DNA from: Euzebya rosea | GTDB taxonomy: Bacteria; Actinomycetota; Nitriliruptoria; Euzebyales; Euzebyaceae | Assembly (NCBI RefSeq): GCF_003073135.1 | Contig: NZ_PGDQ01000006.1 | Coordinates: forward strand, 366,021 to 430,020 | Direction: 5' to 3' | Length of the DNA stretch: 64,000 nucleotides | In this document: piece by piece, positions 29,268 to 38,490 of the stretch | Position numbering within the stretch: the first letter of the stretch is position 1 | Layout: each line of letters starts with the position of its first letter | Notes under the pieces: generated by a model | The model's input: only the letters and a program-made list of their open reading frames with translations | Databases searched by the model: none | What the model was told of the DNA's origin: nothing | Position numbers and translations under genes: made by a program

Positions 29268-30133
29268 GGGATGTCGCCGTCATCGGCCCCGGACGGGTCG
29301 GTGGGTCGCTGGCCATCGCGCTGCGGCGACGCGGAGACCGGGTGCGGTCCGTGGCGGGCCGCGACGGATCGGCCTCGCTGACGGCGTTCACCCGCGTGGT
29401 CCCCGACGTGGAGGTGCGTCCCCTCACCGACGTCGCCGACGGGGCCGACCTGGTGCTGGTCTGCATCCCCGACGACGTCATCGAGGTCACGGCACGCCGG
29501 GTGGTCGCTGCCGAGGGCGTGGGTGAGGGGCAGCGGTGGGTGCACACCTCCGGTGGCCACGGCGTCGGCGTGCTGTCCTCGGTCGCGGCGGCCGGGGGCC
29601 GGGTCGCCGCGTGCCATCCCGCGATGACCTTCCCCGATCCGGTCACCGGGGCGGACAACCTGCGCGGGGCCTCGTGGGCCGTCACCGCCGATGACGTCGA
29701 CCTGACCTGGGCCCGCCAGCTCGTGGTCGACCTCGACGGCGCTCCTGCGACGGTTCGCGATGTCGACCGGACGCTGTATCACGCCGCCCTGGCCGTGGGC
29801 AGCAACGCCACCACCGCGGTGGTCACCATGGCGCGCGACCTGCTGCTGGGGGCTGGCATCGAGGATCCCGCGGCCTTCCTGGGCCCCCTCGTGACCGCCT
29901 CGGCCACGGGCGGGGCCAGCCGTGGCGTCGAGGCGTTGACCGGTCCTGTCCGCCGGGGCGACGCCGGGACCGTGGCCGCGCACCTCGACGAGCTCGGCGT
30001 CAGCTTCCCCGAGGTCGTGGACACCTACATCGCACTGGCCGACCTCGTCCTGGTCCACGCCGTCCGGGCGGGGCTGGACCCCGATCGGGCCGACACGGTC
30101 CGCCGCGCCCTCGATCGGCGCCGAGCCGGGTGA
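29264..30133 (+). CDS. Rossmann-fold DUF2520 protein
   Basis: A 289-residue protein with an N-terminal NADP-type Rossmann motif VIGPGRVGGSLAIAL and a C-terminal DUF2520 domain (from about 140, with HAALAVGSNATTAVV). Homologues are regularly encoded between folK and panC in actinobacteria and resemble ketopantoate or pyrroline-carboxylate reductases in fold. A role in pantothenate synthesis is a context-based guess. It is coupled to folK by a GTGA overlap. Confidence 0.85.
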   Translation: MRDVAVIGPGRVGGSLAIALRRRGDRVRSVAGRDGSASLTAFTRVVPDVEVRPLTDVADGADLVLVCIPDDVIEVTARRVVAAEGVGEGQRWVHTSGGHGVGVLSSVAAAGGRVAACHPAMTFPDPVTGADNLRGASWAVTADDVDLTWARQLVVDLDGAPATVRDVDRTLYHAALAVGSNATTAVVTMARDLLLGAGIEDPAAFLGPLVTASATGGASRGVEALTGPVRRGDAGTVAAHLDELGVSFPEVVDTYIALADLVLVHAVRAGLDPDRADTVRRALDRRRAG

Positions 30134-30232
30134 CGGGTCCCCTTTGTGACAGGAGCCGGACGTCTCGGTGTGCGAGGATCGGCGTCCTCTACGCTGATCC
30201 GCAGTCGAGACCAGACGCTGAAGGGGACTCCC

Positions 30233-31621
30233 GTGACCAACCTGCCCGCCGCGCCGCGCCGGTGGCTCCTGCCGCTCATCGCGCTCCTCGTGCTCAGCAC
30301 CGCGTGCACGGTGCGCTTCCAGACCGACGTCGTGCTGTCGGAGGACAACACCGCCACGCTCGACCTGATCATCGGCGTCCGCTTCGAGGGCGACCTGCCG
30401 CCGGAGGCCACCGAGGGCGCGGAGGACATGGATCCCGAGGAGACGGCGTCGGAGATCCGAGCGCTGGCCGACCAGTGCGGGTTCTCCGAGGACGCGGTGA
30501 CCGCGGGGGAGTACACCGAGGACGACTTCATGGGCGTCCAGATCACCCTCACCAGCGTCCCGATCGAGTCGATCAACTGCTTCCTCGGCGAGGACCCCGA
30601 CAGCCCGTTCGAGGAGTTCTCGATCGTGCGTGACGGCGACGACTTCGTCTTCAACGGCACCATCGACCTCAACCAGGCGGTGGCCGGGTCGGGCCTGGGA
30701 CAGAAGCGCCAGGTCGCCCAGGCAGACGAGGTCGCCCAGGACACGCCGGAGGAGATCCAGCAGCAGGTCGACGAGGCCTTCTCCGAGCTCGAGCAGCAGC
30801 TCGAGGGCCTGCCGACGGACTTCCCGACCGACTTCCCCGACGATCTCGGGTCGGAGCTGGAGAACCTCGGCAGCGAGTTCGAGCAGGGCTTCGAGGACGC
30901 CCTCGGCGGGGCAGCCCCCGAGTTCGAGGCGACGGTCTCGGTCACCTTCCCCGGCGAGGTGAGCGAGCACAACGCCGACACCATCGAGGGCAACACGGTG
31001 ACGTGGAACCTGTCAGTGGACTCGGCGACCACGATGATGGCCGTCGGCTCGGCGACCGAGGGTGGTGGCTCCAGCAACCTGCTGTTCGTCATCATCGGTG
31101 TGGTCGTGCTGTTGCTGATCCTCCTCGGACTGTTCCTCTTCCTCCGCAGCCGCGGCAAGAAGAAGAACGCCGCCGCCCCGCCGTTCGGCGGCCCCCCCGG
31201 CGCGGGTGGGTACGGCGCGCCCGGGCAGCCCGGCCCGCAGGGTGGCTTCGGTGCGCCCGCGGGCGCCCCGCAGCAGCCGCAGGGTGGCTTCGGTGCACCT
31301 CCGGGCGCGCCGCAGCAGCCGCAGGGCGGCTACGCCGGCCCTCCCGCTGCGCCGCAGCAGCCGCAGGGCGGGTTCGGTGTGCCCGGCCAGGCGCCCTCGT
31401 CGGGTGGGTTCGGTGTGCCCGGCCAGGGTGCCCCGCCGCAGGCGGGCTACCAGCCCCAGCAGCCGCAGCCACCCCAGCCGCAGGCCCCGCAGCAGCCGCA
31501 GCCGCCGCAGCCGCAGCCGCCGCAGGGTGACCAGCCCGGAGGCGGCGGGTTCGACCCGAGCTCCACGCGGACGTTCCGTCCCGAGGACCTGCTGCCGCCC
31601 GAGGACCCGAACAACCGGTGA
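30233..31621 (+). CDS. LppM-type lipoprotein with Gly/Pro/Gln repeat tail
   Basis: A 462-residue envelope lipoprotein. The signal ends at lipobox LSTAC (Cys25). Residues about 26-285 fit the LppM/DUF3153 domain found in actinobacterial surface lipoproteins. A membrane helix near 290-312 (LLFVIIGVVVLLLILLGLFL) is followed by basic residues. The C-terminal 130 residues are repeats such as QGGFGAPAGAPQQP, then Gln/Pro runs. It is therefore anchored at both the lipid and the helix, with a disordered, presumably cytoplasmic, tail. GTG 30233 follows AAGGGG. A TACGCT hexamer about 40 bases upstream could be its -10. The stop overlaps panC. Confidence 0.82.
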   Translation: MTNLPAAPRRWLLPLIALLVLSTACTVRFQTDVVLSEDNTATLDLIIGVRFEGDLPPEATEGAEDMDPEETASEIRALADQCGFSEDAVTAGEYTEDDFMGVQITLTSVPIESINCFLGEDPDSPFEEFSIVRDGDDFVFNGTIDLNQAVAGSGLGQKRQVAQADEVAQDTPEEIQQQVDEAFSELEQQLEGLPTDFPTDFPDDLGSELENLGSEFEQGFEDALGGAAPEFEATVSVTFPGEVSEHNADTIEGNTVTWNLSVDSATTMMAVGSATEGGGSSNLLFVIIGVVVLLLILLGLFLFLRSRGKKKNAAAPPFGGPPGAGGYGAPGQPGPQGGFGAPAGAPQQPQGGFGAPPGAPQQPQGGYAGPPAAPQQPQGGFGVPGQAPSSGGFGVPGQGAPPQAGYQPQQPQPPQPQAPQQPQPPQPQPPQGDQPGGGGFDPSSTRTFRPEDLLPPEDPNNR

Positions 31622-32472
31622 GCCACGACCGCCCGCACCTCGTCCGGACCCCGGAGGAGGTGCGCACGGTGCTGGACACCCACCGGCGTGCCGGCCGGAC
31701 CATCGGCTTCGTGCCGACGATGGGTGCCCTCCACGAGGGTCACCTGTCGCTGGTCCGCGCCGCTGCCGCAGCCGACGACGTGGTCGTGGTCAGCATCTTC
31801 GTCAACCCGCTGCAGTTCGGTGAGGGCGAGGACCTCGACGCCTATCCGCGAACCCTCGACGCCGACCTGGACCTGCTGGCCCCCGAGGGCGTGACCCTGG
31901 TCTTCAGCCCGGCGCCATCGGCCTTCACCCCCGACACGCGCCGGACCACCGTCCACGTGGAGGGGTTGACCGGCGGGCTCGAGGCGTCGACGCGGCCCAC
32001 GCACTTCGACGGCGTGACCACGATCGTGACCAAGCTGTTCAACGTCGTGCAGGCCGACCATGCCTACTTCGGCGAGAAGGACTTCCAGCAGCAGGCCATC
32101 CTGCGGCGCATGGCCGTCGACCTCGACATGCGGACCGAGGTGGTCACCTGCCCGATCGTGCGCGAACCCGACGGCCTGGCCCTGTCCAGCCGCAACATCT
32201 ACCTCACACCCGAACAGCGCCGGGACGCGCTGGTCCTCTCGGGAGCGCTCCGGGAACTTGCCGACGGATGGGAAGGAAACGTCGATTCGGGGCGTTCACT
32301 GCTTCTGGGTAGACTCACTGCTGCCCAAGGAATCCAGCTGGACTATGCGGAGATCATCGATCCCGAGACCCTCGAACCCCTCGAGGGCGTCCGGTCAGGA
32401 GACTGTCAGGCAGTGGTAGCCGCCTGGGTCGGGACGACCCGCTTGATCGACACGATGCGCTTGCGCGTCTGA
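31618..32472 (+). CDS. panC: Pantoate-beta-alanine ligase
   Basis: Joins pantoate and beta-alanine with ATP to make pantothenate. Motifs: [13 protein letters not shown] (ATP-binding HxGH), [28 protein letters not shown] and a KMSKS-like LSSRNIYL. The 284-residue length is normal. The GTG start overlaps the lipoprotein stop. panD, which makes beta-alanine, follows. Confidence 0.95.
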   Translation: MSHDRPHLVRTPEEVRTVLDTHRRAGRTIGFVPTMGALHEGHLSLVRAAAAADDVVVVSIFVNPLQFGEGEDLDAYPRTLDADLDLLAPEGVTLVFSPAPSAFTPDTRRTTVHVEGLTGGLEASTRPTHFDGVTTIVTKLFNVVQADHAYFGEKDFQQQAILRRMAVDLDMRTEVVTCPIVREPDGLALSSRNIYLTPEQRRDALVLSGALRELADGWEGNVDSGRSLLLGRLTAAQGIQLDYAEIIDPETLEPLEGVRSGDCQAVVAAWVGTTRLIDTMRLRV

Positions 32473-32591
32473 GCGACGCGACCGCGTCGAGGTCCAGCGG
32501 AACGCGACGACGCAGCAGCACCACGCAGAAGAGCTTCCCACTCGGTTGGAGCCCGCAGATGACGGGCCTGGCACGACGAAAGGCAAGAGCT

Positions 32592-33005
32592 GTGTTCCGC
32601 ACGCTGATGAAGTCCAAGCTGCACCGCGCGACGGTGACCGGAGCCGACCTGAACTACGTCGGTTCGATCACGATCGACCCGGACCTGATGGACATGGCGG
32701 ATCTGATGCCCAACGAGCGCGTCCAGATCGTCAACAACAACAACGGTGCCCGCCTCGAGACCTACGTGATCGAGGGCGAGCGCGGATCCGGCGACATGTG
32801 CCTCAACGGTGCGGCGGCGCGCCTGGTCCAGCCCGGCGACAAGATCATCGTGATCAGCTACGGCATGTACGACCGTGCCGAGCAGGCCGAGCACGAGCCC
32901 ACCGTCGTCATCCTCGACGACTTCAACCAGCCGGTGAACCTGCTGGGCAACGAGCCGGCCCACTCCACGATGGCCGATCTCGCGAGCCTGTCTGACCTGA
33001 CGTAG
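32592..33005 (+). CDS. panD: Aspartate 1-decarboxylase
   Basis: Makes beta-alanine for panC from aspartate using a pyruvoyl group formed by self-cleavage. The cleavage site Gly24-Ser25 lies in NYVGSITID, and [15 protein letters not shown] is the family signature. Also present: [20 protein letters not shown] and [12 protein letters not shown] 32592 gives the canonical N-terminus ([16 protein letters not shown]) with AAAGG about 8 bases upstream. A longer frame from 32559 would add 11 residues. Confidence 0.95.
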   Translation: MFRTLMKSKLHRATVTGADLNYVGSITIDPDLMDMADLMPNERVQIVNNNNGARLETYVIEGERGSGDMCLNGAAARLVQPGDKIIVISYGMYDRAEQAEHEPTVVILDDFNQPVNLLGNEPAHSTMADLASLSDLT

Positions 33006-33009
33006 CATC
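33004..33009 (+). promoter_or_regulatory. -10-like element of nadC
   Basis: TAGCAT overlaps the end of panD and ends 8 bases before the nadC ATG at 33018. It may be an internal promoter giving a leaderless nadC-coaX message. Confidence 0.4.
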
Positions 33010-33017
33010 CGGCGGCC

Positions 33018-33938
33018 ATGACCGAGGTCGCCCCCCGCCAGCCCGCGCTCGTCCCGCTGTCCGCAGTGGTGGCGACCGCGCTCGCCGAGGACCTCGGTCC
33101 CGGCTGGTCCGCCGATGACGACGTGACCGCCCGCGCGACCGTTCCTGCGGACGCGCGGGTGACGGCCTCGTTCGTCCCGCGCCAGGCCGGCGTCGTCGCC
33201 GGACTGGACGCCATCACCGAGACCTACCGCCAGGTCGACCCGTCCCTGGAGGTCGATCTGCGCGCTGCCGACGGGGATCCCGCCGTCCCGGGCGAACCCA
33301 TTGCGGTCGTGTCCGGGCGGGCTCGCGCCGTGCTCGCCGGTGAACGCACCGCGCTGAACCTCCTGACGCACCTGTCGGGCATCGCCACCGCAACCCGCAC
33401 CCTGGTCGACGCGGTGGACGGCACCGGGTGTGTCGTGCGCGACACGCGCAAGACGCTTCCCGGCCTCCGCCTGGTCGAGAAGGCCGCCGTGCTCGCAGGT
33501 GGCGGCCGCAACCACCGCATGTCGTTGGTCGACGAGCTGCTGGTCAAGGACAACCACGTCGCGGCTGCCGGCGGCATGGGCAACGCCGCGACGGGCGCCC
33601 TGGCCGCCGCCGACGGCCTGCCCGTGCAGATCGAGGTGGACTCCCTCGCCCAGCTCGACGTCGTGCTGGCCTCCGGGGGAACCCGGGTGATGCTGGACAA
33701 CTTCTCGCTGGCCGACACCGAGGAGGGTGTCCGACGCTGCCGGGCGCTCGCGGAGGAGACCGGACGACCGATCTTCGTCGAGGCCTCCGGCGGCATCACG
33801 ATCGAGACGGCCCCGGCCATCGCCGCGACCGGGGTGGATGCCGTCGCCGTCGGCGGCCTGACCCACTCCTCCGGCGCCCTCGACGTCGGCCTCGACATCG
33901 CCTGGGACACGGGCCACGCCGGCAGCGAGGACGCCTGA
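33018..33938 (+). CDS. nadC: Nicotinate-nucleotide pyrophosphorylase (carboxylating)
   Basis: Quinolinate phosphoribosyltransferase of de novo NAD synthesis. The 306-residue protein shows ALNLLTHLSGIATATR, RDTRKTLPGLRLVEKAAV, GGGRNHRMSLVDELLVKDNH and a C-terminal EASGGIT/VDAVAVGGLTHS barrel end, all family hallmarks. No nadA or nadB is in the window, so quinolinate must be made by genes elsewhere. The stop overlaps the coaX ATG (ATGA). Confidence 0.95.
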   Translation: MTEVAPRQPALVPLSAVVATALAEDLGPGWSADDDVTARATVPADARVTASFVPRQAGVVAGLDAITETYRQVDPSLEVDLRAADGDPAVPGEPIAVVSGRARAVLAGERTALNLLTHLSGIATATRTLVDAVDGTGCVVRDTRKTLPGLRLVEKAAVLAGGGRNHRMSLVDELLVKDNHVAAAGGMGNAATGALAAADGLPVQIEVDSLAQLDVVLASGGTRVMLDNFSLADTEEGVRRCRALAEETGRPIFVEASGGITIETAPAIAATGVDAVAVGGLTHSSGALDVGLDIAWDTGHAGSEDA

Positions 33939-34705
33939 TGCTGCTCGCGGTCGACGTCGGCAACTCCAACACGGTGATCGGGGTCTACGAAGGCACCGAG
34001 CTGGTCGAGCACTGGCGCATCGCCACGGACTCGCGGCGCACGGCCGACGAGCTGGCGCTGCTGTTCCAGGGGTTCATGGCCTTCCAGAACCTCTCCTTCT
34101 CGCGCAACGTGCACGGGGTGGTCCTGTCCTCCGTCGTGCCGCTCATGACCGAGCGGCTGGTGGAGATGACGCGCAAGTACTTCCACTTCGCCCCCGTGGT
34201 GGTCCGGCCGGGCACCAAGACGGGGTTCGCCATCAACATGGACAACCCGCGCGAGGTCGGCGCCGACCGGCTGGTCAACGCCATCGCCGCACACGATCAG
34301 TTCGGTGGGCCGGGGATCGTCGTGGACTTCGGCACGTCCACGAACTTCGACGTCTACACCGCCGACGGCACGTTCATCGGCGGCGTCATCGCGCCCGGCG
34401 TCATGCTGTCGATGGAAGCGTTGTCCTCACGCGGCGCCCAGCTGCCGAAGTTCGAGCTCCGTCGGCCGCGCTCCGCCATCGGCCGCAACACGGTCGAGGC
34501 GATGCAGTCGGGTGCCGTCTACGGCTTCGCCGGCCAGGTCGACCGCATCGTCGAGAAGCTGACGGAGGCGCTGGAGGCCGAGCCCGTGGTCATCGCCACC
34601 GGTGGCCTGGCGTCGGCGATCGTCGAGGAGTGCCACACCATCAGCCACCACGAGCCGTGGCTGACGCTGTCCGGCCTGCGGATCATCTGGGAGCGCAACA
34701 CCTGA
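33938..34705 (+). CDS. coaX: Type III pantothenate kinase
   Basis: Phosphorylates pantothenate in CoA synthesis. The 255-residue ASKHA-fold kinase shows the phosphate motif AVDVGNSNTVIG, NPREVGADRLVNAIAA and DFGTSTNFDVY followed by GGVIAPGV, typical of CoaX (not CoaA). Together with panC and panD it forms a pantothenate-to-CoA segment. The start overlaps the nadC stop by one base. Confidence 0.95.
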   Translation: MLLAVDVGNSNTVIGVYEGTELVEHWRIATDSRRTADELALLFQGFMAFQNLSFSRNVHGVVLSSVVPLMTERLVEMTRKYFHFAPVVVRPGTKTGFAINMDNPREVGADRLVNAIAAHDQFGGPGIVVDFGTSTNFDVYTADGTFIGGVIAPGVMLSMEALSSRGAQLPKFELRRPRSAIGRNTVEAMQSGAVYGFAGQVDRIVEKLTEALEAEPVVIATGGLASAIVEECHTISHHEPWLTLSGLRIIWERNT

Positions 34706-34718
34706 TCCGCCGCCGGGC

Positions 34719-36308
34719 TCACCCGCCGATCGCCGCCATCGCGACGTCCTCGGTGGCCGCGACGCCGACCATGACCTGATCGCCCCGGCACACGATCGTC
34801 CCCACCTTCCCGTCGAGCCTCGGCTCGGTCAGCTGCCACCACTCGGTCACCGCGTCGCACAGCCCACCGCCGTCGACGAAGGCCAGCGCCACCACGTCGG
34901 CGTCGGCACCGCCATCGGCCTGGCGCCACAGGCTGATGCGGCCGCCCTGCCAGCCTCGCACCAGCTCGACGGGGTCCTCGAGTGCCTGCTCGGTGTCGCC
35001 CCCGGGTGCGGCGAACAGCCAGCTGAGCTGGGCAGCCCCGAAGGTCCGCTCCTCCACGAGCTCGAAGCCGTCGGGGCCGGGCAGCGGCGCGGGGTCCTCG
35101 GGGACCACCGGGTCGCCGAACAGCACCTCGGCGGTCGTGGCCGGGGGCGACTGCAACAGCGCGTCAACGGCGTCCCATCCGCCGTCGGCGTAGGCGTTGC
35201 ACACGAACGTCGGTCCGGCGACGTAGGGGAAGGTCAACGACGAGGCGAGGTAGGGCGGGACGTCGTCGAGTCCAGCACCGGCGGCCAGCAGGTCCGGGTC
35301 CGACAGCAGGCCCAGCAGGTCACCGGGGGACACCGCGACCGCCGTGGCGATCGTCTGCAGCGCCACGGCGTCGCCTTCGACGATGGCCAGCTCCGCCATC
35401 GCAGCGTCCTCGTCGTCGGGGTTGTCGTCCAGGGCCGGCAGGCCGACGACGGCGTCGGCCAGCGCGTGCTCGAGCTCGTGGACCAGCGTGAGCAGGCCGG
35501 CGATGTCCAGCTCGTCGCTGGCGTCGTCGCTGCGGACGACCAGCTCCTCGGTGTCGGGGTCGTAGAACCCGGCCACCTGGTCGCCCAGCAGCTCGGTCTG
35601 GGTCTGTCGCAGGTCCAGGCCGGGCGGGATGGCGCCGAGCGCCGACAGCATCGCCAGGTCGATGCCGGCAGCTTCCTCGGAGTAGCCCGAGTCGACCTCA
35701 TCCGCGATCCGCTCGCGCACCTCCTCGCTGGTCAGGATCGCCGGATCGAGCGTGCCCGGGAACCGATCCCCCCGGATGGCCTCCACCGCATCCAGCGACG
35801 AGGCGATCTGCTCGGGCACCGTGTCACCGGTGATGTCGGCGACGTCCGTCAGATCGGCGAGGCAGCCGCTCGTGTCGGCCTGCGGGCCGTCCAGCAACCC
35901 CTCCAGGTCACCGCCGAACGGACCGTCCCCGTCCAGGATGCCCCCGTCCTCCAGCAGGCCCTCGAGGGTGTCGAGCAGCTCGTCGGGGTCCGCGCCCAGC
36001 AGGTCCTCGAGGGGATCGGTGGGCGTGTCGGGCGCGGTGGCCGCGCCGGACTCCAGCAACTCGATCCGGGCATCCCGGTCGGCGACCTCCTCGGCGAGCT
36101 CCGTCGCCCGGTCACGGGCTGCCTCGAGCCGAGTGGTCTGCACGACGGCGACGGTCCCTGCGGCGGCCAGCGCGACGATCAGCACGATGACCGCCGTCAG
36201 GAGCACGGCCGTGCGGCCACGGCCGGCCGGACCTGCGGGCGGGGACGGCTCGGGGGCGGGCTGGGTCCACGTCGGCTGGTACGGCTCGAAGCTGGGGGGC
36301 TGGCTCAC
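34719..36308 (-). CDS. Membrane-anchored HExxH metalloprotease-like protein
   Basis: A 529-residue protein I cannot place in a named peptidase family. It has a short Pro-rich cytoplasmic N-terminus (residues 1-32), one transmembrane helix (about 35-57), a predicted coiled-coil segment (to about 90), a very acidic Asp/Leu/Gly-rich region, and an exported domain. In that domain HELEHAL (about 276) and a downstream ELAIVEGDAVAL, whose Glu lies near 312, resemble a gluzincin zinc site (HExxH ... E). GTG 36308 has a TACTGT hexamer 7 bases upstream. A longer frame to 36365 would add 19 non-typical residues. It is convergent with coaX and divergent from lysS. Function unknown. Confidence 0.78.
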   Translation of the reverse strand: MSQPPSFEPYQPTWTQPAPEPSPPAGPAGRGRTAVLLTAVIVLIVALAAAGTVAVVQTTRLEAARDRATELAEEVADRDARIELLESGAATAPDTPTDPLEDLLGADPDELLDTLEGLLEDGGILDGDGPFGGDLEGLLDGPQADTSGCLADLTDVADITGDTVPEQIASSLDAVEAIRGDRFPGTLDPAILTSEEVRERIADEVDSGYSEEAAGIDLAMLSALGAIPPGLDLRQTQTELLGDQVAGFYDPDTEELVVRSDDASDELDIAGLLTLVHELEHALADAVVGLPALDDNPDDEDAAMAELAIVEGDAVALQTIATAVAVSPGDLLGLLSDPDLLAAGAGLDDVPPYLASSLTFPYVAGPTFVCNAYADGGWDAVDALLQSPPATTAEVLFGDPVVPEDPAPLPGPDGFELVEERTFGAAQLSWLFAAPGGDTEQALEDPVELVRGWQGGRISLWRQADGGADADVVALAFVDGGGLCDAVTEWWQLTEPRLDGKVGTIVCRGDQVMVGVAATEDVAMAAIGG

Positions 36309-36315
36309 CCGCTGA

Positions 36316-36321
36316 ACAGTA
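36316..36321 (-). promoter_or_regulatory. -10 element of the HExxH membrane protein gene
   Basis: TACTGT on the minus strand ends 7 bases before the GTG at 36308; no Shine-Dalgarno sequence. Confidence 0.5.
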
Positions 36322-36383
36322 GCGAGGTCGAACCCACGGCCGCTGCAGTCGTCCACAGGGTGCACGAAGCGGGCAGGGTGACC

Positions 36384-36389
36384 TACCCT
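36384..36389 (+). promoter_or_regulatory. -10 element of lysS
   Basis: TACCCT ends 8 bases before the GTG start at 36398; no ribosome-binding sequence between them. Confidence 0.5.
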
Positions 36390-36397
36390 TCGCGCCT

Positions 36398-37966
36398 GTG
36401 TCCGACTCCACCTCCCCCCAGCCCGACGCCGTGACCGGCGCTCCCTCCGCCGACGCGTCCACCGACGCGGCGAGCGCCTCCGACGCCAGCCACCTCGACG
36501 AGCTGGTGCGCCAGCGACGCGAGAAGCTGGAGGCGTGGCGGGCCGACGACGTGGAGCCCTACCCCGTCGGCGTCGACGTGCCCGACCGCATCCGCGCCGT
36601 CAACGCGGCGTGGGCCGATCGCCTGGACGCAGGGGAGGAGACCGACGAGGTCGTCACCGTCGCCGGGCGGATCGTGATGCGGCGTGGCATGGGGAAGCTG
36701 GTCTTCCTGGTCCTGCGCGAGCGGGGCGAGGACCTGCAGGCCATGGTGTCGAAGAAGGAGGTGGGCGAGGACGCGATGGGGCACGTCGACTGCCTCGACA
36801 CCGGCGACTGGGTCGCGGTCACGGGCCGGATCATCCGCTCGCGTCGTGGTGAGCTGTCGGTCATGGCCAGCGAGGTCACGCTGGTGTCCAAGGCGCTGCG
36901 CCCGCTGCCCGACAAGTGGCACGGGCTCAGCGACACCGACACCCGCTACCGCCAGCGCTACGTCGACCTGATCGTCAACGACGACTCGCGCCGAGTCTTC
37001 GAGATCCGGACCCGGGCGATGCAGGCCCTCCGGGCGGAGCTGATCGACCGGGAGTTCCTCGAGGTCGAGACCCCGCTGCTGCACCCGATCCCCGGCGGCG
37101 CCACCGCCCGGCCGTTCGTCACCCACCACAACGCCCTCGACATCGACCTGTACCTGCGCATCGCGCCGGAGCTGTACCTCAAGCGGCTGATCGTCGGCGG
37201 CATGGACCGGGTCTTCGAGCTCGGACGCGTGTTCCGCAACGAGGGGCTGTCCACGCGGCACAACCCCGAGTTCACGATGCTGGAGACCTACGAGGCCCAC
37301 ACCGACCACGAGGGCGTCATGGCCCTGACGCAGGCGCTCGTCCAGCGTGCCGCCGTCGAGGCCACCGGCGGGACCACGGTCACCTACGACGGTCGCGAGG
37401 TCGACCTCGGCGGTGACTTCGCGCGCCGACCGCTGCTGGAGCTGGCCCGCGAGGCCACCGGCCGCGAGGACCTCGGCTACGACAGCGACATCGACGACGT
37501 CCGTGCGCTGTGCGACACCCACGAGGTCCGCTGGGAGAACGGCTGGGGGGTCCAGAAGCTGATCGTGGAGCTCTACGAGAAGCTGGTCGAGCACACCCTG
37601 TGGCAGCCGACGTTCGTGACCGAGCACCCCATCGAGACCTCCCCGCTGGCGCACAGCCACCGTGACCTGCCGCACGTGACCGAACGGTTCGAGCTGATCG
37701 TGACTGGTCGCGAGCTGGCCAACGGCTTCTCCGAGCTGTCGGACCCCGACGACCAGCGCGCGCGGTTCGACGCGCAGGTGGCCGCCAAGGCCGCAGGCGA
37801 CGCCGAGGCGATGGGCCTGGACGAGGACTACCTCCGCGCCCTGGAGTACGGACTGCCCCCGACCGGGGGCCTCGGCATCGGCGTGGACCGCTTCGTCATG
37901 CTCCTCGCCGACGTCCAGACCATCCGCGACGTGATCCTGTTCCCGACGCTCCGGCCGGAGGCCTGA
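36398..37966 (+). CDS. lysS: Lysyl-tRNA synthetase (class II)
   Basis: Charges tRNA-Lys. The 522-residue class II enzyme has an N-terminal OB anticodon-binding domain (about 80-180), motif 1 around FLEVETPLLHPIPGGA, motif 2 in FRNEGLSTRHNPEFTMLE and motif 3 in PTGGLGIGVDRFVMLL. The first 32 residues are an Ala/Ser/Asp-rich extension. The leaderless-type TACCCT supports GTG 36398. The last 25 bases of the gene are copied in a duplication 80 bases downstream. Confidence 0.96.
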   Translation: MSDSTSPQPDAVTGAPSADASTDAASASDASHLDELVRQRREKLEAWRADDVEPYPVGVDVPDRIRAVNAAWADRLDAGEETDEVVTVAGRIVMRRGMGKLVFLVLRERGEDLQAMVSKKEVGEDAMGHVDCLDTGDWVAVTGRIIRSRRGELSVMASEVTLVSKALRPLPDKWHGLSDTDTRYRQRYVDLIVNDDSRRVFEIRTRAMQALRAELIDREFLEVETPLLHPIPGGATARPFVTHHNALDIDLYLRIAPELYLKRLIVGGMDRVFELGRVFRNEGLSTRHNPEFTMLETYEAHTDHEGVMALTQALVQRAAVEATGGTTVTYDGREVDLGGDFARRPLLELAREATGREDLGYDSDIDDVRALCDTHEVRWENGWGVQKLIVELYEKLVEHTLWQPTFVTEHPIETSPLAHSHRDLPHVTERFELIVTGRELANGFSELSDPDDQRARFDAQVAAKAAGDAEAMGLDEDYLRALEYGLPPTGGLGIGVDRFVMLLADVQTIRDVILFPTLRPEA

Positions 37967-38058
37967 GCGACGGGAACTCCGGGGGGTCGAAGGGGGGCGG
38001 AGCCCCCCTGGGCAAACAGGGCCCGACGCTCCGGCCGGAGGCCTGAGCGACGGGAACT
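37942..38058 (+). repeat. Duplicated 3' end of lysS flanking a hairpin
   Basis: A 37-base segment that includes the last codons and stop of lysS (37942-37978) is repeated exactly at 38022-38058. The 43 bases between the copies contain a G7/C7-type hairpin. The second copy still reads PTLRPEA-stop in its frame but has no gene attached. Confidence 0.9.
37992..38008 (+). terminator. Hairpin after lysS
   Basis: GGGGGGC and GCCCCCC form a perfect 7-base stem with a GGA loop, 25 bases after the lysS stop. There is no T tract, so it may act as a terminator or as a mobile repeat hairpin of the common GGGGGCGGAGCCCCC kind. Confidence 0.55.
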
Positions 38059-38071
38059 TCTTTCGGCACGC

Positions 38072-38098
38072 TGTCGATATCGAGCATCCCGGTTCGTC
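38072..38098 (+). promoter_or_regulatory. ECF42-type promoter
   Basis: TGTCGA (38072-38077) and CGTC (38095-38098) are separated by 17 bases, 50 bases before the first DGPF gene. This matches the promoter described for ECF42 sigma factors (TGTCGA at -35, CGA/TC at -10). The sigma factor encoded at 38850 should therefore control this operon, including itself. Confidence 0.7.
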
Positions 38099-38148
38099 AG
38101 AGTGGTGAGTGGCCGGCAGAGGTCCGGCCCCGAACCCTGGAGATCACC

Positions 38149-38484
38149 ATGAAGTACATGATCCTGCTCGCCGGCGGCACCGACCAGACCGAGGAGGAGG
38201 CAGCCGCAGAGATGCCCCTGTGGTTCGCCTACGACCAGGCGACCAAGGACGCCGGTGTGTTCGTGGCGGGCGACGCCCTGTACCCGGTCGAGACCGCCAA
38301 GACGGTCGCCGTGGCCACGGGAACGGTGACCGACGGGCCGTTCGCGGAGACCAAGGAGGTCATCGGCGGCTACTACGTCCTCGACGTCGAGGACGAGGCC
38401 GCGGCCCTCGACTGGGCCAGGAAGCTGCCGCCCAGCGTCACCGCCGAGGTGCGCCAGGTCATGGTCTTCGACGAGGAGGGGTAG
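38149..38484 (+). CDS. DGPF/YCII-domain protein 1
   Basis: A 111-residue ferredoxin-like-fold protein with the YCII/DGPF signature VTDGPFAETKEVIGGYYVLD. DGPF proteins are the standard neighbours and targets of ECF42 sigma factors; their biochemical role is unknown. The start MKYMILL follows GGAG. Six bases separate it from the second copy. Confidence 0.9.
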   Translation: MKYMILLAGGTDQTEEEAAAEMPLWFAYDQATKDAGVFVAGDALYPVETAKTVAVATGTVTDGPFAETKEVIGGYYVLDVEDEAAALDWARKLPPSVTAEVRQVMVFDEEG

Positions 38485-38490
38485 TCGGGC

